A stretch of 64,000 bases of DNA from Nonomuraea sp. NBC_00507 (GCF_036013525.1 NZ_CP107853.1:1550001-1614000), one strand, 5' to 3'. Numbered from the stretch's first letter, positions 8,862 through 17,826 are shown. Translations and numbers: made by a program. The notes: generated by a model not told the origin, from the sequence alone.

Positions 8862-11278
8862 CTGGTGTCCTCCTGCGTTGAGGCGCGGCGGCTGACTTCG
8901 GCGGCGTAGTTGGCCCAGTCGCCTGCGGAGAGTCGTTGCCAGGCGACGGCGACGTCGGTGTGGATGCCCAGGGTGCGGGCGAGGATCGCGGCGGGAATCT
9001 CGGTGGCGAGCTGGAAGAGCGCGGTGCTGCGGGCCTGGTTGGGCCGAATCCCGAGCTGGTTCAGCCGCTGCGTCAGCTGCGCGGTGCTGATCGGCCGTCC
9101 CGGCTGGCCTCCGGGGAAGAGCCAGGGAGACGGGTCCAGGGCTCCGATGGTCGCGTGCCCCTTGCGGTTGGCGGCGACGCTCCGGGCCAGAGCGGCGATG
9201 GGCTCGGGCAGATGGACGGGCGCATCGCCGAGGTGGAGGCGCACTCCCTGGTCGCTGACCTCGACGTCCTTGATGGTCAGGCGGCTGATCGCCGCTGCCC
9301 CTTGGGCATAGAGGAGGAGAAGCAGGCCAGCGAGGCGGTCTTCAGCCTTGAGGGTGTCGTCGTGCAGGAGCCGACGTGCGACGTTCCAGCGGTGCTCATC
9401 ATCGAGCGGTTGGGTGGGGCCGTTCCAGCGGATGGCGGGGGCGTGGATGGTGGTGAGCTTGTTGGCGTGGGCCCAGCGGATGAAGTGTCCGGCTGTCTGG
9501 CGGTAGGTGGCGGAGTCGTCGGTGAGCCACTGGTCGAGGTCGGCCTGTCGGCAGGTGCGCAGGGTGAGGTCGTGGGCCCTGAGCCAGTTCAGGAAGGCGA
9601 CGGCCGCGTGGGTGCGTTGGCGGACGGCGATGAACTGCTGGGGGGTAACAGGGCGGCCGTTGTTGCGTCGGCGAAGGCGCCTGACGAGATGCCAGATCGT
9701 GTATTGGTGCATAAGTTGGCGCTGGTCGGGGTCCTGTTGGGTCGTGAGGAGGTCGGTGACGAAGCGTTCGAGGCGGGCCATGTACTCGTCGCGCTCGGGA
9801 AGGGCTCCAACGCCGACGAGCACTTGGCGGAGGTGGGCGAGAGGTGGGCTGTCGGGCAGTTCGTCGAGAGCCTCGTGCGTCAGTGTCCGTCGTCCGGCCG
9901 CGAGGTCGGACAGCACGGGTGCGATGGACGGTTTGTTCAGCCAGCGCCAGGCGGTGATGGGATGTTCGGTGGTGGCGATATTGCGCCGGAGGGCTTCGAG
10001 CCTGGGATGGGAGGAGTCGGAGGAAGGGCCCAGCAGCTCGTTGAGGCGTTGGTTGATCAGGCACCGGACGCACTGGCCGGGGTTCGGATAATCAGGGTCG
10101 CTGCAGGTGGGGCAGGTGTGCCAGACCTCCGGGGCGGTGCAGTCAGTGCAGAGGGGCCGGGCGAGGGTGCCGGAGACGATCGCCGCGTCGCGTCCGCAGG
10201 TGGAGCACGGTGCCGAGCGGTGCTGGCAGGAGGGGCACCAGGGTCGACCCGTGACGCGGGAAGTCCCGCATGGCTTTTCCTGGCCGCAGATGCTGCAGGT
10301 CATCGTGGGGAGGGCAGGACAGCTTGGGCAGAGCGGGCCATCTGGTGTGCGGGTGCCCACGGCCCGTCGTCGCCCGCAGTTGATGCAGGTTTCCAGGTTC
10401 GCCGGATCGGTGATCAGGCAGTTCGGACATAGCGGTCGGCCCGCATTGTCGCGCGTGGCGGGCTCGCGTCGGGCTCCGCAGCGTGAGCACTCCTCGATGC
10501 GGGAGTGGGCGATGCAGGTGCGGCAGACCCGCTGTCCGCCGAGCGGCTGGTCGATGCGTACGACTCTGTGGCAGCGAGGGCAGGACGGCCGGACGATCCC
10601 GGCGACGCCGGCCGCGTGCAGCAGGTCGATCAACCGGAGGATCGCGCGCAGGGGCGCGAGGTGGCCGTCCCCGGTCAGCAGGGCGGGGTTGGCTTCCAGC
10701 GCCCAGGCGAGTTTCTGCTGATAGGAGGGGCGGGGGGCGGACCTGCGGACCGCGTCGGCGAGCACTTCTCGCCCGGCCTTCGGGTCCAGTTCGGTGATCA
10801 GGGCGCTGATCACCGTGATGGGGTCGCGTCCGTCAGCGTCCGGGCACTGAGCGCATCGTGGTCGCCCGGCCCGATCGCGTGAAGCGACCCGACGGGTGTT
10901 AGCGCAGATGGCGCAAGACTCGGGCTGTGGTCCGCAGTTCCAGCAGTACCAGTCCTGGCCGCGACGCTGGAGGGTTCGCAGCTGTCTGCCGCACTCGGCG
11001 CAACACGGCGGCGAGACCGCCTCGGCTCCAGCTTCACGGAGGGCGATGAGCAGGTCGCCGACGGCCCTGGGAGCCGGCGAGCGGCCGTCGGTCAGCACGT
11101 TCGGATGCAAGGCCAGGTGCGAGGCGAGGCGGCGTGACTTCGCACGGCCGCCCGCAACGCTGGTGACCACGCTGCGGATCCGGTCGTGCTCCAACTGACG
11201 TTCGACGGCTGCCACCAGCTCGACGACCAGCCCGATCGGGTCGGAGACAGCTCGATCGAGGTGTCCGGGCGTGGTCAC
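8858..11278 (-). CDS. multi-zinc-ribbon, integrase-like protein with degenerate catalytic residues
   Basis: An 806-residue protein starting at the GTG at 11278, which overlaps the preceding stop (GTGA). Residues about 90-420 hold around a dozen CxxC pairs forming zinc ribbons (CAECG, CPRCH, CSRCG, CINCG, CSICG, CSTCG, CPTC). The C-terminal 400 residues look like a tyrosine-recombinase core-binding plus catalytic fold. The signature residues are altered: the Arg-I region reads LYAQGAAAISRLTIKDV, the HxxR region NQARSTAL, and the last motif LGIHTDVAVAWQRL ends in Trp rather than Tyr. Similar proteins accompany recombinase cassettes in actinobacteria. I infer a DNA-binding accessory factor rather than an active recombinase. 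Confidence 0.75.
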   Translation of the reverse strand: MTTPGHLDRAVSDPIGLVVELVAAVERQLEHDRIRSVVTSVAGGRAKSRRLASHLALHPNVLTDGRSPAPRAVGDLLIALREAGAEAVSPPCCAECGRQLRTLQRRGQDWYCWNCGPQPESCAICANTRRVASRDRAGRPRCAQCPDADGRDPITVISALITELDPKAGREVLADAVRRSAPRPSYQQKLAWALEANPALLTGDGHLAPLRAILRLIDLLHAAGVAGIVRPSCPRCHRVVRIDQPLGGQRVCRTCIAHSRIEECSRCGARREPATRDNAGRPLCPNCLITDPANLETCINCGRRRAVGTRTPDGPLCPSCPALPTMTCSICGQEKPCGTSRVTGRPWCPSCQHRSAPCSTCGRDAAIVSGTLARPLCTDCTAPEVWHTCPTCSDPDYPNPGQCVRCLINQRLNELLGPSSDSSHPRLEALRRNIATTEHPITAWRWLNKPSIAPVLSDLAAGRRTLTHEALDELPDSPPLAHLRQVLVGVGALPERDEYMARLERFVTDLLTTQQDPDQRQLMHQYTIWHLVRRLRRRNNGRPVTPQQFIAVRQRTHAAVAFLNWLRAHDLTLRTCRQADLDQWLTDDSATYRQTAGHFIRWAHANKLTTIHAPAIRWNGPTQPLDDEHRWNVARRLLHDDTLKAEDRLAGLLLLLYAQGAAAISRLTIKDVEVSDQGVRLHLGDAPVHLPEPIAALARSVAANRKGHATIGALDPSPWLFPGGQPGRPISTAQLTQRLNQLGIRPNQARSTALFQLATEIPAAILARTLGIHTDVAVAWQRLSAGDWANYAAEVSRRASTQEDTR

Positions 11279-11616
11279 GACCGTTCGACGCCGCGGATGC
11301 GAGCTCGCTTGGGTCGCAGGTCCCCAACACTGGTCTCGGCGCCAACGGCTTTCTTGCTCCGGGTAGTTGATCCAGCTCCGGCTGCTGCCACGGGCTCGAT
11401 GAGGTCGTCCATGGTGCAGTCGAGGATGTCGAGCAGGGCCATGAGGATCTTCAGGCTGAGCCGCTCCGGGCGCTCGATGACGAGCCGGTAGGCCTGGCTG
11501 GTGGACATGGAGATGCTGCGTTCGTCTAGCAGCGGGATGAGGTCGGTAGTAGAGAACAGCCCGCGGTCGGCCATGACCTTGCGCAGGTGCCAGCGGTAGT
11601 CGAGCTTCGCGGCCAT
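11275..11616 (-). CDS. small XRE-type HTH protein of the recombinase cassette
   Basis: A 113-residue protein with a Cro/C1-type HTH in residues about 20-75 (SMSTSQAYRLV, then LSLKILMALLDILDCTMDDLI) and a basic, disordered tail. Its ATG at 11616 overlaps the stop of the upstream recombinase and its stop overlaps the next GTG, so it is embedded in the operon. In GInt-type islands a small HTH gene (ginD) accompanies the three tyrosine recombinases; this gene has the matching position and size. Confidence 0.8.
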   Translation of the reverse strand: MAAKLDYRWHLRKVMADRGLFSTTDLIPLLDERSISMSTSQAYRLVIERPERLSLKILMALLDILDCTMDDLIEPVAAAGAGSTTRSKKAVGAETSVGDLRPKRARIRGVERS

Positions 11617-12737
11617 CAGTGGTCCTTCCCTGTGGCGGTCGGGTCGAGTGCGGGCGCAAGCGCCTTATGCAGCATGGTGTTCATGAAGTCGTCGCTGACG
11701 TGGGTGTAGATGGCGGTGGAGCTGTCATTCTCGTGACCGATTTGCTGCTGGAGAAATCGCCGGTCAACCCTGTCCTCAGTGAGGTGGGTGACGTATGCGT
11801 GACGAGCGGAGTGGACGACTAACTCCTTCGGCAGCTTCAGCGCGTCGCGGTAGGCGACGAACCGAGCGTTGATCTCCGCCGGTTTGATCCGGCCGCCCCG
11901 CTCGGTCACCCACAACGCGGGATGGTCCTCGCAGCCGAACCGCGGCCGGACGTTCTCGACGTAGTCGGCGACCGCCTCCACCGCCCAGTCCATCACCGAC
12001 AGCACGTTCCGGCGCCGGGGCGGCTGGCCCTTCTTCGCCTTGCCGTAGCGGACGTTGAGCGTGCCGTACCGGCCGAGCTGGGGGGCCGAAGGGTTGCGGC
12101 CGAAGTCCACCAGATCGAGCATGGCCGCCTCGGTCCGGCGCAGTCCCCACCCGTAGATGACCTTGAAGAGGGTGGCGTCTCGGTAAGCAGCCAGCGCCCC
12201 CTTGCGCTTGGCCCGCACGGCTCGGTCGACCTGCTCGTCGGCGTAGTCGAGGAAGCGCTGCATCTCCTCACGGGTGAACGGCCTGGCCTCGGGCCGGCCC
12301 TCGTAGTCGCTCAGGTGGGCGATGGTGTTCCACTCGTGACAGACGGCCACCGGGTGGGTGCCGAAGGCCTCCTCACAGGCCACCGCCCAGCCGTAGCGGC
12401 CGTCGATCAGGAACTCGCTGAACAGGCGCAGGCTGCCCTGGTAGCTGCGGATCGTAGACGGCGCGAGTCGTTTTTCGCTGGTCAGCCACAGCGACCACTC
12501 ATCCACGTGTCCCGGCGTCCAGACCCACGGGTATTCGTTGGTGTACTCCAGAAACCGGCGCACGAGCCTTTCCCGGGCAGTGACCGTCTCCTCGCGAAGT
12601 CCGCGGGCGGCCTGCTGGGCCCGCCAGCCCCGCAGCATCGCCTCAACCATCGCGTCCTGCGGACGCAGCTGCACCACACCGGAAACCAGCTCCAGATGAG
12701 CCGCCCCAGCCAGGTCGACACGTCGCTGAAGACCCAC
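11616..12737 (-). CDS. tyrosine recombinase (GinB-like position)
   Basis: A 373-residue tyrosine recombinase. An N-terminal SAM-like core-binding domain (about residues 28-120) is followed by a catalytic domain with GWGLRRTEAAML (Arg I), HSARHAYVTHL (HxxR) and IGHENDSSTAIYTHV (His and the Tyr nucleophile). All key residues are present, so it should be active. The GTG start at 12737 is preceded by GGGAGGG. A 61-bp gap with a CCCTTTAAAGGG palindrome separates it from the chimeric recombinase upstream. The downstream HTH gene overlaps it. Confidence 0.85.
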   Translation of the reverse strand: MGLQRRVDLAGAAHLELVSGVVQLRPQDAMVEAMLRGWRAQQAARGLREETVTARERLVRRFLEYTNEYPWVWTPGHVDEWSLWLTSEKRLAPSTIRSYQGSLRLFSEFLIDGRYGWAVACEEAFGTHPVAVCHEWNTIAHLSDYEGRPEARPFTREEMQRFLDYADEQVDRAVRAKRKGALAAYRDATLFKVIYGWGLRRTEAAMLDLVDFGRNPSAPQLGRYGTLNVRYGKAKKGQPPRRRNVLSVMDWAVEAVADYVENVRPRFGCEDHPALWVTERGGRIKPAEINARFVAYRDALKLPKELVVHSARHAYVTHLTEDRVDRRFLQQQIGHENDSSTAIYTHVSDDFMNTMLHKALAPALDPTATGKDH

Positions 12738-12798
12738 TCGCCCTCCCTTTAAAGGGCGAATCCTGCATCAGATGGGATCTGGTCGTCAAACTCCCAGC

Positions 12799-13737
12799 TC
12801 AAGCCGCCAAGTTGTAGGCAGATGGAGCCTTGGTTGGATGCCGCTCTGACCTCGCGGCCTGCCGCTTTTCGCCCGTCTGATGCAATTCCTGAGGGTTACC
12901 ATAGGTGTCGATCGTCGTGGTGATCGAGGCATGGCCGAGGAGTTCCTTCACGCTCTCCATCCCGGTGCCCCGGCGCAGCCGGGTCGCATATGTATGCCGC
13001 CACCAGTGCGGGTCGAAGTCGATGCCGGTGCGTCGGCGAAGCCGCCGTACCAGATCGTAGACGGCGGCGTAGGTGAGTGCTTGGCCGCGCGGGTGGCTCC
13101 AGAGACTGACGAAGACGTAGTCGGAGTCCAGGTCGCCGTACTCGTCATGCAGGTAATCCGCCAGCAGCCGCACGAGTTCGGCACTGATCGGGATCGTTCG
13201 CCCGGTGGCCGACATGGTGCGCGCGCCGTTGGCGTTCAGGCGGGGGCGGATGGTCACCGTCATGGCGGCCGCGGCGATGTCCTCATGTCGTAGTCCAAGC
13301 GCCTCGCCGATGCGCATGCCGGTCACGGCCAGCAGGCTGATGAGTGCCTGGTAGGTGGCGGCCAGCAGCGGCCGCCTGAGAGCCCCGGCGGCGTGGATGA
13401 GCGCCGCGATCTCCTGCGGCGAGAACAAGTACGGGGTGATCCGGTCCGAGTGGGACGGCAGCAGGGCGGTGGGTGGGACCTGGCAGGCGGGGTCGAGTGT
13501 CTTGAGGTGACGGGCGAAGCCGCGGACCACCGTCAACCGGCGCTTCCACCAGATCAGCGCGGCGCCGACCGGCTGGGTGGCCCAGGCCACCGCCGTCTCA
13601 ATCGTGACCGTGCCGGCGCTGACGCGCTCGAGGTAGCCGATGAAGTCCATCAACATCGGGCCCTGCCGCAGCAGCTTGTAGCCGAGCGCCCTGCGCATCT
13701 GCAGGTACTCCTCGGCCCTTCGGCGCAGCGCGCTCAT
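12799..13737 (-). CDS. chimeric tyrosine recombinase: RitB-like N-terminal half joined to a second recombinase's C-terminal half
   Basis: A 312-residue recombinase starting at the ATG at 13737, which overlaps the upstream stop (ATGA). Residues 1 to about 150 (YLQMRRALGYKL, TPYLFSPQEIAALIHAAGAL, ATYQALISLLAVTGMRIGEAL) closely match the RitB-like remnant at 23.4-24.1 kb. From about residue 158 the sequence changes to another recombinase type (TVTIRPRLNANGART, EYGDLDSDYVFVSLW). The hybrid still has Arg142, the HxxR motif (H244, R247), His269 and Tyr279, so it may work. The N-terminus that would belong to the second parent is found at 15308-15153, upstream of the RitA-like gene. Confidence 0.8.
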   Translation of the reverse strand: MSALRRRAEEYLQMRRALGYKLLRQGPMLMDFIGYLERVSAGTVTIETAVAWATQPVGAALIWWKRRLTVVRGFARHLKTLDPACQVPPTALLPSHSDRITPYLFSPQEIAALIHAAGALRRPLLAATYQALISLLAVTGMRIGEALGLRHEDIAAAAMTVTIRPRLNANGARTMSATGRTIPISAELVRLLADYLHDEYGDLDSDYVFVSLWSHPRGQALTYAAVYDLVRRLRRRTGIDFDPHWWRHTYATRLRRGTGMESVKELLGHASITTTIDTYGNPQELHQTGEKRQAARSERHPTKAPSAYNLAA

Positions 13738-14963
13738 AGCGCGCCCACCGGCGGACACGGCCGGGCCAGGGCACGCAACGCATCCAGGTCCACCTTCGCG
13801 TAGATCGCGGTAGTCCGTTCGTCGCGGTGCCGAAGGACTTGTCCGACCTCGGCCAGCGACGCGCCCTTGCGGAGCAGGTCGCAGGCCACCGAATGACGTA
13901 GCCGGTGCGCACCGAACTTCGGTAGCCCGGCCCGCTGGCAGGCGCGGTGCACCACGGTCAGCACGTGCGAGCGGTTCAGCCCGGTGTAAGGGGCATGCAG
14001 GATGACCAGCAGCGTGCGGCCCGCGCAGCGAGGTCTGCCGTGCTGCACGTAGTCGGCCAGCGCTTCGCCGACATCGACCGGAAGGGGCAGGTGCTCCCGG
14101 CGGCTTCCCTTGCCACGCACCAGCAGTTCACCGGCCCGCCAGTCGACATCGCCCAACTCGATCGCTGCCACCTCGCCCGCGCGCAGGCCTAGCCGCGACA
14201 GCAACATCAAGATTGCGTAATCGCGGCGCCCACCTGCGCTGCGGCGATCACAGCTGGCCAGCAGCGCCGCCACGTGATCGGGATTCACATCAGCCGGCAG
14301 CGGGGCCAGCCTCCAGCCCGCCACTGACGGCACGGCCGTCGCCAGCGAATGCGGCGCCCGCCCCGTAGCGTGCAGGAACCGCAGCAGCGACCGCAGCGCG
14401 GTCACTGTGGCCTTGGCCGTCCCTGTGCCCCACTGGCCACGGTGATTGACCATGAACGCCGTGACCTCCGCCGCTGACAGCTCCGCCAACGCCGTATCGA
14501 GCGGTGGCGTGAGCCCGGCCAGGAACGGACGGGCATGGTGCTGGTAGCTGGTCACTGAAGCGGCCGAAAGGCCACGCTCGCGCACCAGGTAGTCGGCGAA
14601 CCCCGCCAACAACCTGTCCAGCGGCGCAGACGGAACCTGTGCTTCGGCCGCGGGCGCGGCTGCCAGCCTGCGCAGATACCCCAGCAGCGGAGCCACCGCC
14701 ACGGCCGAGACAAGATCCCGGAGCCCGGCGGCACGTCTCGCTCGCAAGTACTCCTGGACCACCTCGGCGACCAGCGCGTCAGCGGACAGCTGCTGATCTT
14801 CCAGCCACCGGCTCAAATCCGCCATCAGCCCCACGTGACGGCCGATCACCTGGGGGTGGTAGCCCTTGCCGGCCAGATCCTCGCGAAAACCGTTGGCATA
14901 CGGTGCCAACGGCCCGGTCACCGCCGTTCGGGTCGGATGGCCGGCCTGTTGCCTGCTGTCCAT
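13734..14963 (-). CDS. tyrosine recombinase, RitA-like
   Basis: A 409-residue recombinase. The ATG at 14963 has AGGAGG five bases upstream and is preferred over the GTG at 15002. It has two N-terminal core-binding segments and a catalytic domain with LSRLGLRAGEVAAIEL (Arg I), GAHRLRHSVACDLL (HxxR) and LRHRDERTTAIYAKVDL (His, Tyr). Length and order (large recombinase first, overlapping a RitB-like gene) fit recombinase-in-trio elements. Its C-terminus matches the truncated recombinase at 24358-24131. It is probably active. Confidence 0.85.
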   Translation of the reverse strand: MDSRQQAGHPTRTAVTGPLAPYANGFREDLAGKGYHPQVIGRHVGLMADLSRWLEDQQLSADALVAEVVQEYLRARRAAGLRDLVSAVAVAPLLGYLRRLAAAPAAEAQVPSAPLDRLLAGFADYLVRERGLSAASVTSYQHHARPFLAGLTPPLDTALAELSAAEVTAFMVNHRGQWGTGTAKATVTALRSLLRFLHATGRAPHSLATAVPSVAGWRLAPLPADVNPDHVAALLASCDRRSAGGRRDYAILMLLSRLGLRAGEVAAIELGDVDWRAGELLVRGKGSRREHLPLPVDVGEALADYVQHGRPRCAGRTLLVILHAPYTGLNRSHVLTVVHRACQRAGLPKFGAHRLRHSVACDLLRKGASLAEVGQVLRHRDERTTAIYAKVDLDALRALARPCPPVGAL

Positions 14964-15042
14964 GGTCGCCTCCTCGACAGCGGTCGACAAGGCGAGAATC
15001 ACGCACAGAAATCAATCAGTCACTATATGTAGTAGACCGAAT

Positions 15043-15152
15043 ATTATGCCGATACTGCAAGGCATGACAGACCATCCAGCCAGCAATTTCACCCCCAGCA
15101 GCGGCATATCCGGAGGCTCGGCATAAGGCATGTTATGCCGAGAGCGGCATAA
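15043..15152. repeat. cluster of CGGCATAA motifs at the RIT element boundary
   Basis: Upstream of the RitA-like gene are ATTATGCCGA (15043-15052), CGGCATAT (15102-15109), CGGCATAA (15119-15126), and the perfect inverted repeat TTATGCCG-AGAG-CGGCATAA (15133-15152). The same 10-mer, inverted, sits at the opposite end of the second RIT copy (22358-22367). This suggests element-end recombinase binding sites. Confidence 0.6.
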
Positions 15153-15308
15153 GTGGGCATACGCCTTGACGGTGTTCGGCGACCGCTCGATGTCGCTGAG
15201 AAAGGCCAGATAGCTCTCGATCGGGGCGACCGGCGCGTCGTCGTCTCCGAGTACGGTCCACGATTCCCGCCCCGACGCGGGTAAGACCACCCGTTGCACC
15301 AGCACCAT
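15153..15308 (-). pseudogene. N-terminal fragment of a tyrosine recombinase (GinA/TnpA-like) interrupted by the RIT element
   Basis: From an ATG at 15308 (GGAGG just upstream) the minus strand reads MVLVQRVVLPASG, then DAPVAPIESYLAFLSDIERS and PNTVKAYAH. This is the start and core-binding domain of the recombinase type whose catalytic half forms residues about 158-312 of the chimeric gene. Homology ends at AYAH, exactly where the CGGCATAA cluster begins. It is therefore the severed 5' end of the host gene into which the RIT element went. Confidence 0.65.
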
Positions 15309-15419
15309 TCCTCCAGCCCCTCTGTGTTGTGGACGGCGGTAGATAACCACATCCATGACAGCTGGAACTGGCCCTCACCCGGCCATGCTGGACATGCCAG
15401 ACACATTGAGGAGCACTCA

Positions 15420-15643
15420 AGATAACCATCGAGTCCACGTTCTCCACCGTGAGGCTGCGGACCAAGGTCACCCGCGGCGCCGGCTCCCGCACCGCCGCCC
15501 TGGCCATGGTCTTCAAACTCGTCGAGTCCGCCCAGCAGCGGTGGCGGGCGGTCAACGCACCCCACCTCGTCGCCCTCGTCCGCGCCGGAGCCCGCTTCGA
15601 ACGTGGCGAGCTCGTTGAACGGCCCGAGGTCCGAGTCGCCTGA
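15420..15643 (+). pseudogene. IS256-family transposase, C-terminal remnant
   Basis: The plus strand reads IESTFSTVRLRTKVTRGAG, then ALAMVFKLVESAQQRWRAV and a GxLVERPEV tail, the conserved end of actinobacterial IS256-family transposases. Everything N-terminal is missing. A second, tiny trace of a similar tail (LIRAGARLQDG) is visible at about 16150-16230. Confidence 0.7.
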
Positions 15644-15676
15644 TCACGGTCAGCGTGTCGCTCCACGCTCGACTGC

Positions 15677-16138
15677 CTAAGCGGATGGGCTGACGCCCTC
15701 AGCCCGCCAACGTTTACGAGTCGGCTTTCCTTGTGACCATCGGGCCCATCCCACCTCAAGCAGATCGACCTCGAACAGAGCCAAAGCACTGGACAGCTGC
15801 GCGCCACCCCGTGCCCCGACTGCAGCAGCCTGACGTGCGCCGGCATCCTCGACCTCGCGGACGACCCCACGCACCGAGAACTCCTCGTCATCCGGTGGCA
15901 GCACGGTGGAATGCAGCGCTATTCGCGGATCACTGCGCAGATCGACCAACTTCGGGGAGCGACGTTGTACAGCGACGAACAACCCACGATCCCCCAGAAT
16001 GGGAGCCACGGGATGAAGCCGGGGGCCACCCTCCACGGTCACGGTCGACAGATAGACATAACCGTGTTCCTCGGCGAGCAACAGCCGTCCTCGCTCAGCG
16101 AGATCAGGCTCTTGCTCAGCGAACTTCGTCCATAACAC
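15677..16138 (-). CDS. pyridoxamine 5'-phosphate oxidase-like, FMN split-barrel protein
   Basis: A 153-residue protein with the split beta-barrel pattern of PNPOx-like proteins: GYVYLSTVTVEGGPRLHPVA near residues 26-45, then LFVAVQRRSPKLVDLRSDPR and IALHSTVLPPDDEEFSVRG. These families bind FMN or F420 and reduce or sense small molecules; the actual substrate is unknown. It stands alone between transposon fragments, with no operon partner, and looks intact. Confidence 0.75.
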   Translation of the reverse strand: MLWTKFAEQEPDLAERGRLLLAEEHGYVYLSTVTVEGGPRLHPVAPILGDRGLFVAVQRRSPKLVDLRSDPRIALHSTVLPPDDEEFSVRGVVREVEDAGARQAAAVGARGGAQLSSALALFEVDLLEVGWARWSQGKPTRKRWRAEGVSPSA

Positions 16139-16267
16139 GGGCCCACCCTACCCGGACCTGATCCGAGCCGGAGCCCGGCTCCAGGACGGCAACCCTGGTC
16201 CAGCGGCCAGAGGCGCCCTCGCAGCCTGAGGGCCTGACCCGAACCACAGGTCTGATATGAAACGGCC

Positions 16268-16719
16268 CGTCAAGGCTTTGCAGCCACACCGGCCCGAATA
16301 CTGATGGTTTGGTGTCGTTTTTCCTGTGTGTCCTCCTGGCCTATGAGCAGGAGAGATCGACCTGGCGGGTCTAGACGGAGCGCCCGCAGCGTAGCGAGGA
16401 CGAACGGTCTTGAGGCGCCGGGGAGATCCCTCCACACTCGGCAGCCGGGTGGAGGACGCGCAAGGTGGGGGTGGTGGATCAGGGCGGGGCCGTGGCCTTC
16501 GCCACTGCCATTCTGATATTCGCGTGTCGAGATCGCAGGTCTGCTGTGCGCAGGACGGGGCCCCTTACTTGAGACGAGCGTTGGGTAGCTCAAAGATCTG
16601 CCGGGGTTCACGCCTGCCGCGGCGTGCGTCCCGATCCACCACCGGTCAGGGCGGCACGACACCCACCGACGGCGTGGGGCGCCGGGCGAAGGAGGTGCCG
16701 TGCCGAAGGTCATGAGCGC
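16268..16719 (-). ncRNA. candidate bridge RNA / seekRNA region of the IS110-family element
   Basis: This 450-bp part of the element downstream of the transposase stop shows no convincing coding frame. IS110-family elements encode a structured guide RNA in a non-coding end; in the IS1111 subgroup it lies 3' of the transposase. Exact RNA ends and guide loops were not determined, so only the region is given. Confidence 0.35.
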
Positions 16720-17826
16720 CTACTCGCTGGTCATCTCGGCCCAGACGAACCCGGCAAGTTCCCGGGCGACCGCCGTCACGGCGACCGGGCTGGGCCGCTT
16801 GCCGGGTCCGGTCATCTGACGGAACTTTGCGCACAACCTCTGCTGGGCGCTCCAGGCGCGAGCCACGGTGGCCGGCGATGCGCCTGCCTGACGGCGGCGC
16901 AGCGGCGCGCCAACGGCGGGACGGAACTGATCCGCCCACGCCGCTTCGGTCAGCGCGGTGCGCACATCGGCCGGTCCCGCCTTGGTGATGTGGCCACGCC
17001 GGGAGCGCTCGCCGCTGGAGTACTCACTCGGGGTCAGCCCGGTGAAGCCCATGAAGGCCCTCGCCGACGGGAAGCGCCGCCAGTCGACCACCTCGCTGGC
17101 CAGGGTGAGCGCGGTCAGCTCGGCGATGCCGCGATAGGCGATCAGCCGATGGACCGCACCGGCCAGCGGCTCGCGCCCGGCCCAGGGCAACAGCACCTTC
17201 TCCAGCGCCGCCAGTTCGGCCTCGCGCGCCTGCAGCGCCGCCAGGTAGTGCTGGTAGGTCGAGCTCAGCGCGGGCTCCTCGAAGCGCTGAGCCTGGACCC
17301 ACTGCCGATGCACGGCCGTCCACTTGACGCCCTGACGCCAGATGCGTCCGTGCCGCATCAGCAGCGAGGTGATCCGCTGCTTGGCCCGCTTACGATCGGC
17401 CAGCAAGTCCGCCCGAGCCCGGACCAGATCGCGCACGGCCTCCTCAGCCGGAGAAGGCACCCGGATCGGGGTCAGCTCCCCAGCCCGATGCAGCCGCGCC
17501 AGGCGCATCGCGTCGCGCCGGTCGGTCTTGACCCGATCAGCCGCCCCCTTGGGCACCAGCGCCGGGGCGACCACGTCGCAGGCCACCTTCATCGAGATCA
17601 GCAGCCGATACAGCTCAAAGCCACCGGGACCCGCCTCATAGCAGGTCCGCAGCGCGCCCCGATCGGGGAAGCGGCCGATCAACCGCCGGATGGAGGGCTC
17701 GTCGTTGAAGATCCGATCAACGACCGGGATCTCTTCACCCGGCCGCAGGATGCCCACCACGATGGCGTCCTTGGAGGTGTCCATCCCCAGATGGATCGGC
17801 CCCGGAGAAAGTGTCAGACTCTTCAT
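16720..17826 (-). CDS. IS110-family transposase (DEDD recombinase)
   Basis: A 368-residue transposase with the N-terminal RuvC-like DEDD domain (IHLGMDTSKDAIVVGIL; YEAGPGGFELYRLL; VKTDRRDAMRLARL) and the C-terminal Transposase_20 domain carrying the catalytic Ser region (FMGFTGLTPSEYSSGERSRR). Full family length and intact. It moves its element by RNA-guided recombination in characterised relatives. A long non-coding tract follows its stop. Confidence 0.9.
   Translation of the reverse strand: MKSLTLSPGPIHLGMDTSKDAIVVGILRPGEEIPVVDRIFNDEPSIRRLIGRFPDRGALRTCYEAGPGGFELYRLLISMKVACDVVAPALVPKGAADRVKTDRRDAMRLARLHRAGELTPIRVPSPAEEAVRDLVRARADLLADRKRAKQRITSLLMRHGRIWRQGVKWTAVHRQWVQAQRFEEPALSSTYQHYLAALQAREAELAALEKVLLPWAGREPLAGAVHRLIAYRGIAELTALTLASEVVDWRRFPSARAFMGFTGLTPSEYSSGERSRRGHITKAGPADVRTALTEAAWADQFRPAVGAPLRRRQAGASPATVARAWSAQQRLCAKFRQMTGPGKRPSPVAVTAVARELAGFVWAEMTSE

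Noticed and set aside
8936..10432. 498-codon plus-strand frame opposite the zinc-ribbon protein
   Set aside because: Gly/Val/Ala-rich antisense shadow; the minus strand has ordered CxxC pairs and coupled start and stop codons.
12735..12765. CCCTTTAAAGGG near the recombinase start and a similar CCCTTTAAGGGG at 4348
   Set aside because: Short palindromes with different flanks. They could be promoters or element ends but nothing links the two.
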